Below, piece by piece: positions 14,766-24,698 of a DNA stretch of 39,720 bases. The translations under genes and the position numbers were made by a program. This DNA comes from a bacterium (GTDB lineage Bacteria > UBP6 > UBA1177). The notes below the pieces were generated by a model. It ran no database searches and was not told the origin of the DNA. It saw nothing but the letters and a program-made list of their open reading frames with translations. How positions within the stretch are numbered: position 1 is the stretch's first letter; every line of letters starts with the position of its first letter. Location of the stretch: the NCBI GenBank assembly GCA_017645765.1, contig JAGCNV010000105.1, forward strand, positions 1 to 39,720. Reading direction: 5' to 3'.

Positions 14766-17700
14766 ATGACTGCGGAATATAAAAAGTTCGATGTTTTGAA
14801 CGTGGATCTTGCCGGAGAAAACCTTATTGAAGCGGCTGCGGGAACGGGAAAAACCTATTCGATCGCGATAATGGTCCTCCGCTGGATTTTGAGCACGGAT
14901 CACCCGGTCGATTCTGTTCTTGCCGTGACTTTCACGAACGCTGCGACCGCCGAACTCAAAGAGAGGATCCTCAATTTTCTTGAAAAAGGGCTCGAATTTT
15001 TCAAAAAACCGGAAAACTGCAAAGATGAAACTATAAAAAAAGTATGCAGCGGAATAACCGATAAAGAGAAAGCGGCCGCGAAACTGAAAAAAGCAATAAA
15101 CGACTTCGACACCGCTTCGATATTCACGATTCACGGTTTTTGCCAGAAACTTATCAGGGAACACGCTTTCGAGCTCGGGATCGACTTCAAAATGGAATTT
15201 TCCGAAGATGCAGATCCCAAAGCGGATGCCGCGACGACTTTTTTCAGGCAGAATCTCGCGGACTGCGAAACGGAAGGACTTCTGGATGACAAAAAAAGCA
15301 GAGAAAAGATTTCCTTAAAAAAGCTGAAAGAGTTCATTTCAAAGGCGGGGCTCGGCATCGAAAACAAAAATATAAGATTTGACTCCCCGGGCATTCCTTT
15401 TTCGGGTGAAATCGCTGAAATTTATAAGGATTTAGCCGAAAAAGCGCCTGAAATAGCCAGAAACAACCGCAACAGAAAAAACGTCATGGGGTTTGACGAT
15501 ATTCTGCTCATAATCTACGACGCCCTGAAAAACAACGGAAGCGGCGCCGAACCGATCCAAAAAATCATGGAAGAGCGTTACTCGCTTGTTTTGATTGACG
15601 AATTTCAGGATACAGACCCGATTCAATACTTCATTTTCCAAAAACTTTTCTGCAACGGCAGGCACACAGTATTTTTTATCGGAGACCCGAAACAGTCGAT
15701 TTATTCTTTCCGTGACGCCGATATTTTTTCATACATCGGGGCAAAGGAAAATGTCCGGAACATTTACGGAATGGAGAAAAATTACAGGTCTTCGGCTGCG
15801 GCGGTGGAAGCTACGAACGAAGTCTTCGGCAAAGCTGACAGTTTCGGCGACAATTCGCTGATAAAATATCAAACCGTATCGGCTGACAAAACTCCCGATG
15901 AGTACTCTTTTACAAAAAACGGGAAACCGCTTCCTGGAATGCTTGTTCATGAAATCCGTGAAACCAAGATCAAAAAAGAGCTCCTTCAGGCACAGATATG
16001 CAGCCATATTTCGCAGTCGATCCGTGAAATAACGAAAAAAGGATCGCCCTTCAAAATCAACGAAGACAAAACTGAAAGAGCGGTCAAACCTTCCGATATC
16101 GCAGTTCTGGTTGCAAAAAACGATTTTGCGCTTGAAGTGTGCGAAACGCTGAAAAAAGCGGGTATTCCGGCAACAGTTGAAACAGAAACGGCAAAACGGC
16201 TCTCGATATTTTATTCGGAAGAAGCTCTTGCAGTGCAGAAACTTCTCTCAGCCGCTTCAACAGGCGGATTTGCGGAGTTCAAAGCGCTTATTCTGACATT
16301 TTTCTACAACAGGACCGTTGACGACATTGCAGACAAAAACAAAATTTCCGAACTTTCCGAACTTTCCGAACTTCATAAAAAATTCAATTCATGCTTCGAA
16401 AATTGGGAAGATCATGGTTTTTTTGCCTCTTTTTCGAAATTTCTTGAAGACGAAAGCATCCTCGCCTGCATCGCGGCAAAAGGAGAGAAAACAGCAAGTA
16501 TTATTCATCAGTTAGCCGAATTAATCCACAAACAGGAGTTGTCTGAAGGCACTTCTCCGCTCCAGATTACAAAATGGTTCAGCGGCAAGATAAAATCAAA
16601 AAGCAGCGCTGAAGAGGAAATCATCCGCACGGAAAGCGAAAAAACCGAAACCGTAAGAATAATGACTCTGCACAAAAGCAAAGGTCTTGAATTCAACATA
16701 GTCTTTTTCCCTTTTATATTCAACACTGAAAGAGGTGAAAAATGGGTGTTTCAGCACAGCAGAAAAACATCCGGCGGATACGAAAGGGAAATGATTTTAG
16801 AAAAAGCCTCGGAAACTAAACGGCACGGAGATCTGCCGAACGACGACGAACTTGAAGAGAAACGCCGGATATATGTCGGCGTAACGCGGGCAAAATATCT
16901 GACTGTCTGCTATACGCAGGATCCCAGTGGAAGAAAAAAACTTCTTGAACCGACAAATCTCTTCAAGAACGCAGCTTCAAAATTCGTCATGAGCGACGAT
17001 CTTTTAATCCAAAACAGCACAAACATGACAACTGACGGAGAACAACAGAATACGCAGGAAACGAAGCTGCGCTCTCCAGAACAGGCGAAAGGTCCGATAA
17101 TGCCCGCTTGGGCGCTGACAAGTTTCAGCGGAATCGCTTCACGAGGACAAAGCAGCGAAGAATCGCCGGCAAGCGAAGAGGAAGATATCGACAACAACAA
17201 TGATCTCTCCGTGCGTAGCGATAATGAAAAAGAACCGTCCGTTCCGATGGCGGATTTTCCAAGCGGAACAGATGCCGGAACCGTTCTGCATTCGATTTTT
17301 GAAAATGCCGACTTTTCTTCGGCAGACAACACCGGAATCATCAGAACCATCCTGAAAAAGAAGATGAATTTCAGCTCCGACGAGCTTGAAAAAACTGTTC
17401 CGGCTGTAAACGAATGTCTCAACAATGTCTTATCGGCACCGATTTTCGACGGCGACAGGACCTTGAGAGATGTTCAGAACAGCAAAACACCTGAAATGAA
17501 ATTTTTCCTTTCGATAAAAAACGATCTGCCGGCAGGACAAATCTCTAAAATAATCGAAGATAATTACAAAACAAAGAAACTTGATGATGACAGCGTCAAA
17601 AAAGGCTTTCTCAACGGATCCATCGATCTTGTCGCCCAGGCTTACGGCAAATACTACATCATAGACTGGAAATCGAATAATCTTGGAGACAGTTTCACAG

Positions 17701-17957
17701 ATTACGGGTGTGAAAATATCGAAGCAGAAATGAAAAAACACAACTACTATTTACAGTATATGCTTTATCTTGCCGCGTTTGACAGATACATGAAAAGTGT
17801 CGATAAAAATTATTCTTATGAAAAAAATTTCGGAGGAATAAGATATATTTTCCTGCGCGGAGTACAGGCAGGGAGCTGTGAAACCGGCATTTTTCCAGAC
17901 AGACCTGAAGAATCAGAATTGAGAAAAATCCAAAAACTTTTTGAAGGCGATAAATGA
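14766..17957 (+). CDS. recB: RecB-type UvrD-family helicase and nuclease
   Basis: RecB is the 3'-5' helicase and nuclease subunit of RecBCD, which processes double-strand breaks for recombination. The protein has 1063 residues. Superfamily 1 motifs are present: AAGTGKTYS (24-32, motif I), LVLIDEFQDTDPIQ (II), GDPKQSIYSFRDADIF (III), VRIMTLHKSKGLEFN (V) and YVGVTRAKYLTV (VI). The C-terminal RecB nuclease has GSIDLVAQA (Asp954) and IIDWKSNNLG (Asp967, Lys969), then YLQYMLYLAAF and FGGIRYIFLRGV, typical of true RecB and not of AddA. It is shorter than E. coli RecB (about 1180). The stop overlaps the recD start (ATGA). No recC is in the window; upstream genes are unrelated pilins on the other strand. 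Confidence 0.92.
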   Translation: MTAEYKKFDVLNVDLAGENLIEAAAGTGKTYSIAIMVLRWILSTDHPVDSVLAVTFTNAATAELKERILNFLEKGLEFFKKPENCKDETIKKVCSGITDKEKAAAKLKKAINDFDTASIFTIHGFCQKLIREHAFELGIDFKMEFSEDADPKADAATTFFRQNLADCETEGLLDDKKSREKISLKKLKEFISKAGLGIENKNIRFDSPGIPFSGEIAEIYKDLAEKAPEIARNNRNRKNVMGFDDILLIIYDALKNNGSGAEPIQKIMEERYSLVLIDEFQDTDPIQYFIFQKLFCNGRHTVFFIGDPKQSIYSFRDADIFSYIGAKENVRNIYGMEKNYRSSAAAVEATNEVFGKADSFGDNSLIKYQTVSADKTPDEYSFTKNGKPLPGMLVHEIRETKIKKELLQAQICSHISQSIREITKKGSPFKINEDKTERAVKPSDIAVLVAKNDFALEVCETLKKAGIPATVETETAKRLSIFYSEEALAVQKLLSAASTGGFAEFKALILTFFYNRTVDDIADKNKISELSELSELHKKFNSCFENWEDHGFFASFSKFLEDESILACIAAKGEKTASIIHQLAELIHKQELSEGTSPLQITKWFSGKIKSKSSAEEEIIRTESEKTETVRIMTLHKSKGLEFNIVFFPFIFNTERGEKWVFQHSRKTSGGYEREMILEKASETKRHGDLPNDDELEEKRRIYVGVTRAKYLTVCYTQDPSGRKKLLEPTNLFKNAASKFVMSDDLLIQNSTNMTTDGEQQNTQETKLRSPEQAKGPIMPAWALTSFSGIASRGQSSEESPASEEEDIDNNNDLSVRSDNEKEPSVPMADFPSGTDAGTVLHSIFENADFSSADNTGIIRTILKKKMNFSSDELEKTVPAVNECLNNVLSAPIFDGDRTLRDVQNSKTPEMKFFLSIKNDLPAGQISKIIEDNYKTKKLDDDSVKKGFLNGSIDLVAQAYGKYYIIDWKSNNLGDSFTDYGCENIEAEMKKHNYYLQYMLYLAAFDRYMKSVDKNYSYEKNFGGIRYIFLRGVQAGSCETGIFPDRPEESELRKIQKLFEGDK

Positions 17958-19744
17958 TTTTTGGCAATAAAATCAACATATTAAACGATCTGAAAGAAAA
18001 AAAGCTGATTAGTGGAACGGATGAAAACCTAGCCGAATTTCTGTGCGGACTTGAAAAAAATCTCTCTCCTGAAAAAAAGCAGGTTTTAGCCGCAGCCGCA
18101 GCACTTTTATCCGAATGGGTATCGTCCGGCAGCATATGTCTCACAGAAGAAGAGATCGAAACCTTTGTTGAAACAAACAAAGAGACTCTTTCAGAAACCG
18201 CTTTTCCGGATTGGGAAGAGATAAATTGCGTCCTTTTAAAAAGCTCGTGCTGCACACAGGATCCTGAAAATGATCCAAGACCTCTCGTTCTTTCCGGCGA
18301 TAAAATTTATTTTTACAAATACTGGCTCTACGAAAACTCTCTTGCTTCAAAAGTGCTTAACCTCTCGAAAGATAAAGGAAAATACGCGGAGAATGCTGGC
18401 GAAATAAAGAATGTTTTTGACAAGCTTTTCGACGAAGATGCAAAAAAATACGGCAAGAAAAACTTTGAACAGCAGATAGCAGCAGAAACCGTAATCAAAA
18501 ACCGTTTTTCAGTAATCACCGGCGGTCCGGGAACGGGAAAAACTACAACTGTCGCAAAAATAATCACAGGAATTCTGAGCGTCTGTCCCGAAGAAAAGAT
18601 AATCCTCGCAGCTCCGACAGGCAAGGCGGCGGCACGAATGACAGAAGCGCTCCGCGGAGAAACGGAAAAAAACATAAACGGACTTGTAAAAGACGAAATC
18701 ATCGAAAAAATCAATTCATTAGAAGGCCAGACTCTTCATAGAATCCTTGGAATAATGTTCAATAAACCGGAGAAAAACAGAGAAAATCCGATAAGTGCAG
18801 ACCTTATCATCGTTGACGAAACAAGCATGGTCGACATCGCCATGTTTTCCGCACTGCTTGACGCCGTTTCAGACAAAACCTCACTCATTCTGCTAGGCGA
18901 CAAGGACCAGCTTGCAAGCGTTGATGCAGGAAATGTTCTGGCCGATATATGCGCCAGCAGAGAACTGCTGCCTGAAGGAACCGTGTCGGAACTTAAAACA
19001 AGTCACCGGTTTGAAGAACATCCGGCTATCGGCAGACTGGCCAACGCGGTAAACGGACAGAAAAGCGTTACCGAAATCATCAATATATGCAAAGAAGAGT
19101 GCGATCTCAACTACCGCGAAATAAAAAAGGATAGAAAAAACAAAGAGATGGAAAGCATCGCTGAATATGCTGCAAAAAAATACGAATTTCTTTCCAATTA
19201 TAGTCTAAGCCCGGAAGAAATTCTCAAAAAACTTAATGATTTAGAAATCTTATGCCCGTCAAAAGAAGATTTCTTCGGGGTTGACAATATAAACATCCGG
19301 ATAGCAGAGGCTTTAGGAAAACAAGCCGGCACCGTTTACAACGGACGACCGATAATGATAACCAGAAACGATTACGATAACACAAGTCTCGTAAACGGCG
19401 ACTGCGGAGTCATTCTGGAAAGAAACAGAGAAACAAAAGCCTATTTCCTTCAAGGCGACGCTATAAATTCATTCGATATTTCCAAACTTCCCGCATTTGA
19501 AACGGTCTATACCATGACAATTCACAAAAGTCAGGGAAGCGAATATAAGTCTGTGCTTATCGTTCTTCCCGAAAGAGAAATGCCGATACTCACGAAAGAG
19601 CTGCTTTACACCGCGATAACAAGGGCAAAAGAAAAAGTTGAGATAACTGCTAAAGAAAGCGTTCTGGGATACACTCTCAAAAACTCGGCATCAAGGAACA
19701 GCGGCTTTAAAGAGGCTTTGGAAAAAGCCGGGGAAAGATCATGA
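17954..19744 (+). CDS. recD: RecD-type exonuclease V alpha helicase
   Basis: RecD is the 5'-3' helicase of RecBCD. The 596 residues match RecD (about 608 in E. coli) and are shorter than the stand-alone RecD2. The N-terminal ~170 residues are the RecB-interacting region. Then come the Walker A motif GGPGTGKTTTVAKI (GPGTGKT at 191-197), AAPTGKAAARMTEAL, LIIVDETSMVD (motif II), LLGDKDQLASVDAGNVL, and the C-terminal MTIHKSQGSEYKSV and LLYTAITRAKEKV. The ATG overlaps the recB stop, and the TGA overlaps the ATG of the next gene, so all three should be translated in a coupled way. Confidence 0.92.
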   Translation: MIFGNKINILNDLKEKKLISGTDENLAEFLCGLEKNLSPEKKQVLAAAAALLSEWVSSGSICLTEEEIETFVETNKETLSETAFPDWEEINCVLLKSSCCTQDPENDPRPLVLSGDKIYFYKYWLYENSLASKVLNLSKDKGKYAENAGEIKNVFDKLFDEDAKKYGKKNFEQQIAAETVIKNRFSVITGGPGTGKTTTVAKIITGILSVCPEEKIILAAPTGKAAARMTEALRGETEKNINGLVKDEIIEKINSLEGQTLHRILGIMFNKPEKNRENPISADLIIVDETSMVDIAMFSALLDAVSDKTSLILLGDKDQLASVDAGNVLADICASRELLPEGTVSELKTSHRFEEHPAIGRLANAVNGQKSVTEIINICKEECDLNYREIKKDRKNKEMESIAEYAAKKYEFLSNYSLSPEEILKKLNDLEILCPSKEDFFGVDNINIRIAEALGKQAGTVYNGRPIMITRNDYDNTSLVNGDCGVILERNRETKAYFLQGDAINSFDISKLPAFETVYTMTIHKSQGSEYKSVLIVLPEREMPILTKELLYTAITRAKEKVEITAKESVLGYTLKNSASRNSGFKEALEKAGERS

Positions 19745-22700
19745 AACACTTTTTAGGACTTGATTTGGGCTCGGTGAGCCTTGATTGCGTCATACTCGAT
19801 GAAAATAAAAATATCGTCTATAAAAGTTACCGCCGGACAAACGGAAGACCTTTGAAAGCCGCATCGGAACTTTTTGCCGAAATGGAACAAACCTGTGGAA
19901 ACATTGAGTTTTCAAGCGTATGTGTGACCGGTTCGGGCAAAGAACTTATTGCAGAACAGTTCGGTTTCGGAACGACAAACGAAATCATCGCGCACGCAAC
20001 GGCGGCATGGACGCTTTATCCCGATGTGAAGCACATTTTCGAAATCGGCGGTCAGGATTCGAAATTCATAACTGTCGGCCAAAACGGCAGCGGAAAGCAC
20101 TACCTCAAAGACCACGCTTTCAATGAACTATGCGCAGCAGGCACCGGCGCATTTTTAGATCAGCAGGCACAGAGACTTGGTCTTACCACGGAAGAATTAG
20201 GAATAATCGCGTTTTCGGCGAAAAACGTGCCGAGTGTCGCCGGAAGATGCTCCGTTTTCGCGAAATCGGACATGATCCACTTGCAGCAGAAAGGGGTTCC
20301 TAAGGATGAAATTGCGGCAGGGCTCTGTTTTTCGCTTGCAAGAAACTATCTTTCGGCTTTGTGCCGAGGCAAAATACCGAAGCCGCCGATACTTTTTCAG
20401 GGCGGAGTTGCCGCAAACAAAGGAGTAGTGCGCGCTTTCAGAGAGATTCTGAATCTGAGTGAGAAAGAACTCATAATTCCCGAAAATTTCGGCGTCATGG
20501 GGGCTGTCGGAGCAGCACTTTCAGCTTTGGAAAACAAAGAAAACAAAAAAACTGCCCTTTTGGATATTGCAAAAAACTTCTCTCAAGCATTCGATTTTAT
20601 TGAAGAAAGTAATTTAAGCCCGATAAAATTCGAAAATGTTTCAGAAGTTCGAAACGAAGAAAAACCGAAAGATTTTTCAGCACTTTTTTTGGGAATAGAT
20701 GTCGGCTCGGTCAGCACGAAAGGAGCTCTCATCGACAAAAACAGAAACGTTATAGCCTCCGCATACTTTCCGACAGCGGGAAAGCCGGTTGAGGCAGTAG
20801 AAAAAGTCGTTGCTGAGATAAAAAAACAGGCTGGCGAAAACATTGTTTTTGCGGAAACCGCAGTCACGGGATCGGGCAGACACTTGGCTGCCAAATTTCT
20901 GCAACCATCTGATACTATTGATGAAATCTCAGCTCAATCTATTTCGTGCGGATACTTTTTCCCAGAATGTGACACCATAATCGAAATCGGCGGGCAGGAT
21001 TCAAAATTCATAAAAATGGAACACGGCAGAATCAGCAATTTCAAGATGAACAGAGCGTGCGCCGCAGGAACGGGATCATTTCTGGAAGAGCAGTCGAACC
21101 GCCTTAAAATCAGCATAAGAGACGATTTTGCCAAACTTGCGTTCTCATCGCTTCATCCTGTAAGACTGGGCAGCAGATGCACGGTTTTTATGGATTCAGA
21201 TCTTGTGCATCATCTTCAGCGCGGTGCAAAAACAGAGGATCTCTGCGCAGGCTTAGCCTATGCGACATGCGAAAACTACATCGAAAAAGTCGTCGGCTCG
21301 ATGAAGGTCGGCGAAAGCATAGTTTTTCAGGGCGGAGTCGCAAAAAATAAAGCCGTTGCGGCAGTTTTTGCAAAACTTCTGGAAAAACCTGTGAGCATCC
21401 ACCCCTACCCTGAAATTTCGGGAGCTATCGGAGCTGCGATTTCGGCGATGGAAGAGCATTACGCCGGAAAAAAGGAACAGAAAGAAACTAAAGCGACAGA
21501 CGGTTTTGCAATCCGTGAAGAACTTCTTCTCTCTTACCTCAAAGAATATGAACCGAATGCCGGAACCCCTGACTGCAAAGGTGTGATAGCAATGCCGTTC
21601 GCCCTCAACATGACGGAGCACCTGCCGTTCTGGGCTGCATTTTTCGGCGAACTCAACTACGAGCTCGTTCTTTCGCCTAAAACCGATACTGAAATCGTTC
21701 AATCGGGACTTATCCGCGTTCCGGCAGAGTTCTGCTATCCGATGAAAGTCCTTTTCGGGCACGTCCACACCCTTTTGGACAAAGGCTACAAGCGCATTTT
21801 TATTCCGCATTTACAATTTTTTGCGCCGCCGAAAAAAGGTTTGCAGTATGCCTGCCCCTACACTCAGGCCGCTCCTTACGTCGTCCGGGAAAATATAGAA
21901 ACCGATGCCGAGATTCTGACGCTTCAGTATCCGATTGCCGGAGAAGAAAAATTCTGGACCGAAAACACCGCGAAAACACTCGGACTCACCTTTGAAGAAA
22001 TCGACTGCGCCCTTGCAAAAGCGGGTGCAGCGCAGCGCGAATTTGTGAACAAGTGCCTTGCAAAAGGTCGTGAAATAATTGAAGAATTAGAAAGAACAAA
22101 CGGCCGCGGAGTCGTAATTCTCGGAAGACCTTACAACACAACTGACAGGCACATCAACTTAGATTTGTCAAAAAGGCTGAACGGCTTCGGAATAACGACG
22201 ATTCCGGCAGATTTTCTACCAACGGCTGAAGAAAAACTTCCTCCGATCTGGAGCAGAGTCCGCTGGGGATACGGCAGAAAGCTGATTCAGGCGGCAAGAA
22301 TCCTGAAAAGACACAAAAACTTAGGTGCTATAACCGTCACGAATTTCGGCTGCGGCCCCGATGCCTTCATCGACCAGTATCTTGAATACGAGCTTTCGGA
22401 TACGCCGCACCTCATAGTCGAATTTGACGATCACCGCGCCGAAGCAGGTCTTGTGACAAGAATTGAAGCCTTTTCGCGCAACTTCAAAATTGCAGATAGT
22501 GAAAGATCGGTTGTTGAAGGGATCGACCCTGGAAAGCCGAAAATTCCGCTGAGAGAATATGCATACTACATTCCGAGTTTCATGGATCACGCCCTGGCGA
22601 TAAGCGGCGCACTCAAGGCGAGCGGCTGCAAAGTCGTTTTACTTCCGCCGACAGACGACGAAAGCTGGCAACTAGGGCTCAAATACGCATACGGCAGAGA

Positions 22701-23730
22701 GTGCCACCCCTTTATTTCCTTCATCGGAGACTTGCTGAAAGCGGCAAAACGACCCGATTTCGTGCCAGAAAAAGCGTGCTACTTCGGCCCGTCGTATTTC
22801 GGAGCGTGCCTTCTTCCGCAGTACATCATCGCTATGCACCTGATTTTGAAAAGGATCGGACTCGGCGAAGTCACGATCATGAACATAACCGACGAAACCA
22901 ACATGAAGGAACTGGGGCCCAAATACCTTGCGAGAATGGCTCTCGGAATCTATGCGATCGACCGTTTTTTCAAGTGGAAAACGGAGATAACGCCTTACGA
23001 AGCAGAGCCCGGCGGAGTTGAAAAAGTTTACCGCGATGTTCTTTCAGGGATCGAAAAAGGACTTGAAACCGGCGGATTTTTCAAAGCGGTCAAACGCGGC
23101 GTAAAAGCGATGAAATCGATAAAACTGACTCCGCAGAACGGCTCAAAACCCAAAATCGGCGTCGTCGGCGATGTTTACACCAGAATAAACGCACACTCAA
23201 ACGGGAAACTCTTTGAAAATCTCAAAAACATGGGCTTTGAAGTCTGGCCCTCCTGCTCGATGATCGACCTTACCTTCATGGCGCTCGAACTCAAATCGGA
23301 CGACTTTCTGAAAGACGGGAAAAAGGTTAAAAGTTTTTTGGCTAAAGGTGCGTTTCCCGCCGTCAAAGCGTGCCGTTATCTCATCGACAGATACTTCCCC
23401 AGCACAATCAGAACTCCGCAGGAGAAAGACCTCAACTTCATCAAGAAAACTGTGGGGAAGCACATCGACATCACTATCGACCGCGCTTTGACACTGAATT
23501 TAAGCCGCATTGGAGAACTTCACGAAGCCAAAGCCGACGGAATCCTCAACGTCATGTGCCACAACTGCATGCTCGGTACAGTCACAGAATCGTTAACCTC
23601 GACTTTGAGGAAGGAAACCGGCGACACACCCATCTGCACACTTGTTTACGAAGGCCTGAAGTCGACTCACAATAAAAACCGCCTTGAAGCCTTCGCCCAT
23701 CAGGTGAAACAAAAAATTTCGGAAGAATAA
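19741..23730 (+). CDS. Double 2-hydroxyacyl-CoA dehydratase activase-type ATPase fused to a dehydratase-like reductase region
   Basis: Large proteins of this kind, annotated as acyl-CoA dehydratase activases, couple ATP hydrolysis to electron transfer at very low potential. Two ASKHA ATPase domains lie in tandem: 1-260 (GLDLGSVSLD, EIGGQDSKF, CAAGTGAFL with Cys131, AGRCSVFAKSD with Cys170) and ~315-580 (GIDVGSVSTK, CAAGTGSFL with Cys440, GSRCTVFMDSD with Cys480). In single-domain activases the equivalent cysteines hold one [4Fe-4S] cluster between two subunits; here one chain could supply all four. Residues ~610-1329 match the DUF2229/HgdB-like part, with FGCGPDAFIDQYLEYEL, ECHPF and VMCHNCMLGT. 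The substrate is unknown. The start overlaps the recD stop (ATGA). Length of 1329 is near that of known fused members (about 1400). Confidence 0.9.
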   Translation: MKHFLGLDLGSVSLDCVILDENKNIVYKSYRRTNGRPLKAASELFAEMEQTCGNIEFSSVCVTGSGKELIAEQFGFGTTNEIIAHATAAWTLYPDVKHIFEIGGQDSKFITVGQNGSGKHYLKDHAFNELCAAGTGAFLDQQAQRLGLTTEELGIIAFSAKNVPSVAGRCSVFAKSDMIHLQQKGVPKDEIAAGLCFSLARNYLSALCRGKIPKPPILFQGGVAANKGVVRAFREILNLSEKELIIPENFGVMGAVGAALSALENKENKKTALLDIAKNFSQAFDFIEESNLSPIKFENVSEVRNEEKPKDFSALFLGIDVGSVSTKGALIDKNRNVIASAYFPTAGKPVEAVEKVVAEIKKQAGENIVFAETAVTGSGRHLAAKFLQPSDTIDEISAQSISCGYFFPECDTIIEIGGQDSKFIKMEHGRISNFKMNRACAAGTGSFLEEQSNRLKISIRDDFAKLAFSSLHPVRLGSRCTVFMDSDLVHHLQRGAKTEDLCAGLAYATCENYIEKVVGSMKVGESIVFQGGVAKNKAVAAVFAKLLEKPVSIHPYPEISGAIGAAISAMEEHYAGKKEQKETKATDGFAIREELLLSYLKEYEPNAGTPDCKGVIAMPFALNMTEHLPFWAAFFGELNYELVLSPKTDTEIVQSGLIRVPAEFCYPMKVLFGHVHTLLDKGYKRIFIPHLQFFAPPKKGLQYACPYTQAAPYVVRENIETDAEILTLQYPIAGEEKFWTENTAKTLGLTFEEIDCALAKAGAAQREFVNKCLAKGREIIEELERTNGRGVVILGRPYNTTDRHINLDLSKRLNGFGITTIPADFLPTAEEKLPPIWSRVRWGYGRKLIQAARILKRHKNLGAITVTNFGCGPDAFIDQYLEYELSDTPHLIVEFDDHRAEAGLVTRIEAFSRNFKIADSERSVVEGIDPGKPKIPLREYAYYIPSFMDHALAISGALKASGCKVVLLPPTDDESWQLGLKYAYGRECHPFISFIGDLLKAAKRPDFVPEKACYFGPSYFGACLLPQYIIAMHLILKRIGLGEVTIMNITDETNMKELGPKYLARMALGIYAIDRFFKWKTEITPYEAEPGGVEKVYRDVLSGIEKGLETGGFFKAVKRGVKAMKSIKLTPQNGSKPKIGVVGDVYTRINAHSNGKLFENLKNMGFEVWPSCSMIDLTFMALELKSDDFLKDGKKVKSFLAKGAFPAVKACRYLIDRYFPSTIRTPQEKDLNFIKKTVGKHIDITIDRALTLNLSRIGELHEAKADGILNVMCHNCMLGTVTESLTSTLRKETGDTPICTLVYEGLKSTHNKNRLEAFAHQVKQKISEE

Positions 23731-23755
23731 TTAAAAAAACACCAACACTAAAAAC

Positions 23756-23783
23756 TTGCCGTACACTTAATAAAATATATACT
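23756..23783 (+). promoter_or_regulatory. Predicted promoter of the GAF-mutL-miaA operon
   Basis: TTGCCG (23756-23761), 16-nt spacer, TATACT (23778-23783). The start near 23791 gives a short leader containing the GGAGG site. Lies in the 79-nt gap after the activase gene. Confidence 0.5.
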
Positions 23784-23809
23784 CCGCCGGTTGAACTGAC
23801 GGAGGTCTT

Positions 23810-24694
23810 ATGAAAAATTTAAAAATCTGCACGGCAATCAGAAACAAAACCATTGAAGATGAAATAATCAAGATCATTCAAGATGCCGGTTGGACACATT
23901 CAAACGTCAACATGGATGACGTTGTGAACGAACATAGGTCTGGGAATCAGGTTTTTATCATCGAAGACAACTATTCGCAGATTCTGAATTTGATTGAATT
24001 TCACAATTCGTGCTATCTCAACTTTATTCCTACAATTGTCCTCTCAGCAGTTGATTCCAAGTGCAAAGATTGGGTTAAAGGGGTAAAATTTTCCGAAAAA
24101 TATTTTCACTGCGGTCTGATGAATTTCAGAATGATAGCTACGCAGACCATCGAAACTATGGCTTCTCTGGCTGAAGCGCACAGAAACCTTATAGTGAAAA
24201 AATACAGGGAAGCTACGACAGCTACATTCAAGAAATCAGCTCTCGATTTCAGATCGTTCCTTGACGAAATACTCATCATGAGCCTTGATATGCTTTACGC
24301 CGAAAGAGGTTCGATCATGCTGCTCAACGAAAGAGGCAACCTTGTTATCGAAGCGGCTACAAAAAAGGAGATTGTAGGGATAGAGATTCCGCCTTCAAAT
24401 GAGAACGTCGCATGGACAGTTGTCAATACGATGAAACCGATATTTGTCGAAAACATTGATAACGATCCGAGGTTCAAGAAATCCTCTTCGGGATATAACA
24501 AAGATCATTTCATGTCGATCCCGATATTCCTCAATAAAAAAATCGCCGGTGTTTTCAACTTTTCGGATAAGATGGTCTCTCTTCTTTTTGACAAAAACGA
24601 CTATGACAAGGCAAATGAACTTTTGACTATCCTTGAACCATACCTCTACATCAACAAATTGGCGAACTACATAAGAACGCTGAGAAATCAATAA
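23810..24694 (+). CDS. GAF-domain protein with N-terminal receiver-like region
   Basis: Likely a soluble signalling protein; the ligand is unknown. Residues 1-120 are alpha/beta with the spacing of a response-regulator receiver (VFIIEDNYSQILNLI, IPTIVLSAV), but the acidic pocket and phosphoacceptor are not clearly preserved. Residues ~120-145 are a helical linker. Residues ~147-285 are a GAF domain: DMLYAERGSIMLLNERGNL, then VAWTVVNTMKPIFVENI, DPRF, and IPIFLNKKIAGVFNFSDK. There is no output domain (kinase, GGDEF or HTH), so it may act on a partner protein. The ribosome binding site is GGAGG. The next gene begins 4 nt after its stop and encodes a membrane protein, which could be that partner. 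Confidence 0.8.
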   Translation: MKNLKICTAIRNKTIEDEIIKIIQDAGWTHSNVNMDDVVNEHRSGNQVFIIEDNYSQILNLIEFHNSCYLNFIPTIVLSAVDSKCKDWVKGVKFSEKYFHCGLMNFRMIATQTIETMASLAEAHRNLIVKKYREATTATFKKSALDFRSFLDEILIMSLDMLYAERGSIMLLNERGNLVIEAATKKEIVGIEIPPSNENVAWTVVNTMKPIFVENIDNDPRFKKSSSGYNKDHFMSIPIFLNKKIAGVFNFSDKMVSLLFDKNDYDKANELLTILEPYLYINKLANYIRTLRNQ

Positions 24695-24698
24695 CGGC

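Noticed and set aside
19741-23730. The double activase as two separate genes or a frameshifted pair
   Set aside because: One uninterrupted frame spans both ATPase domains and the reductase part, and fused proteins of this length are known in the family.
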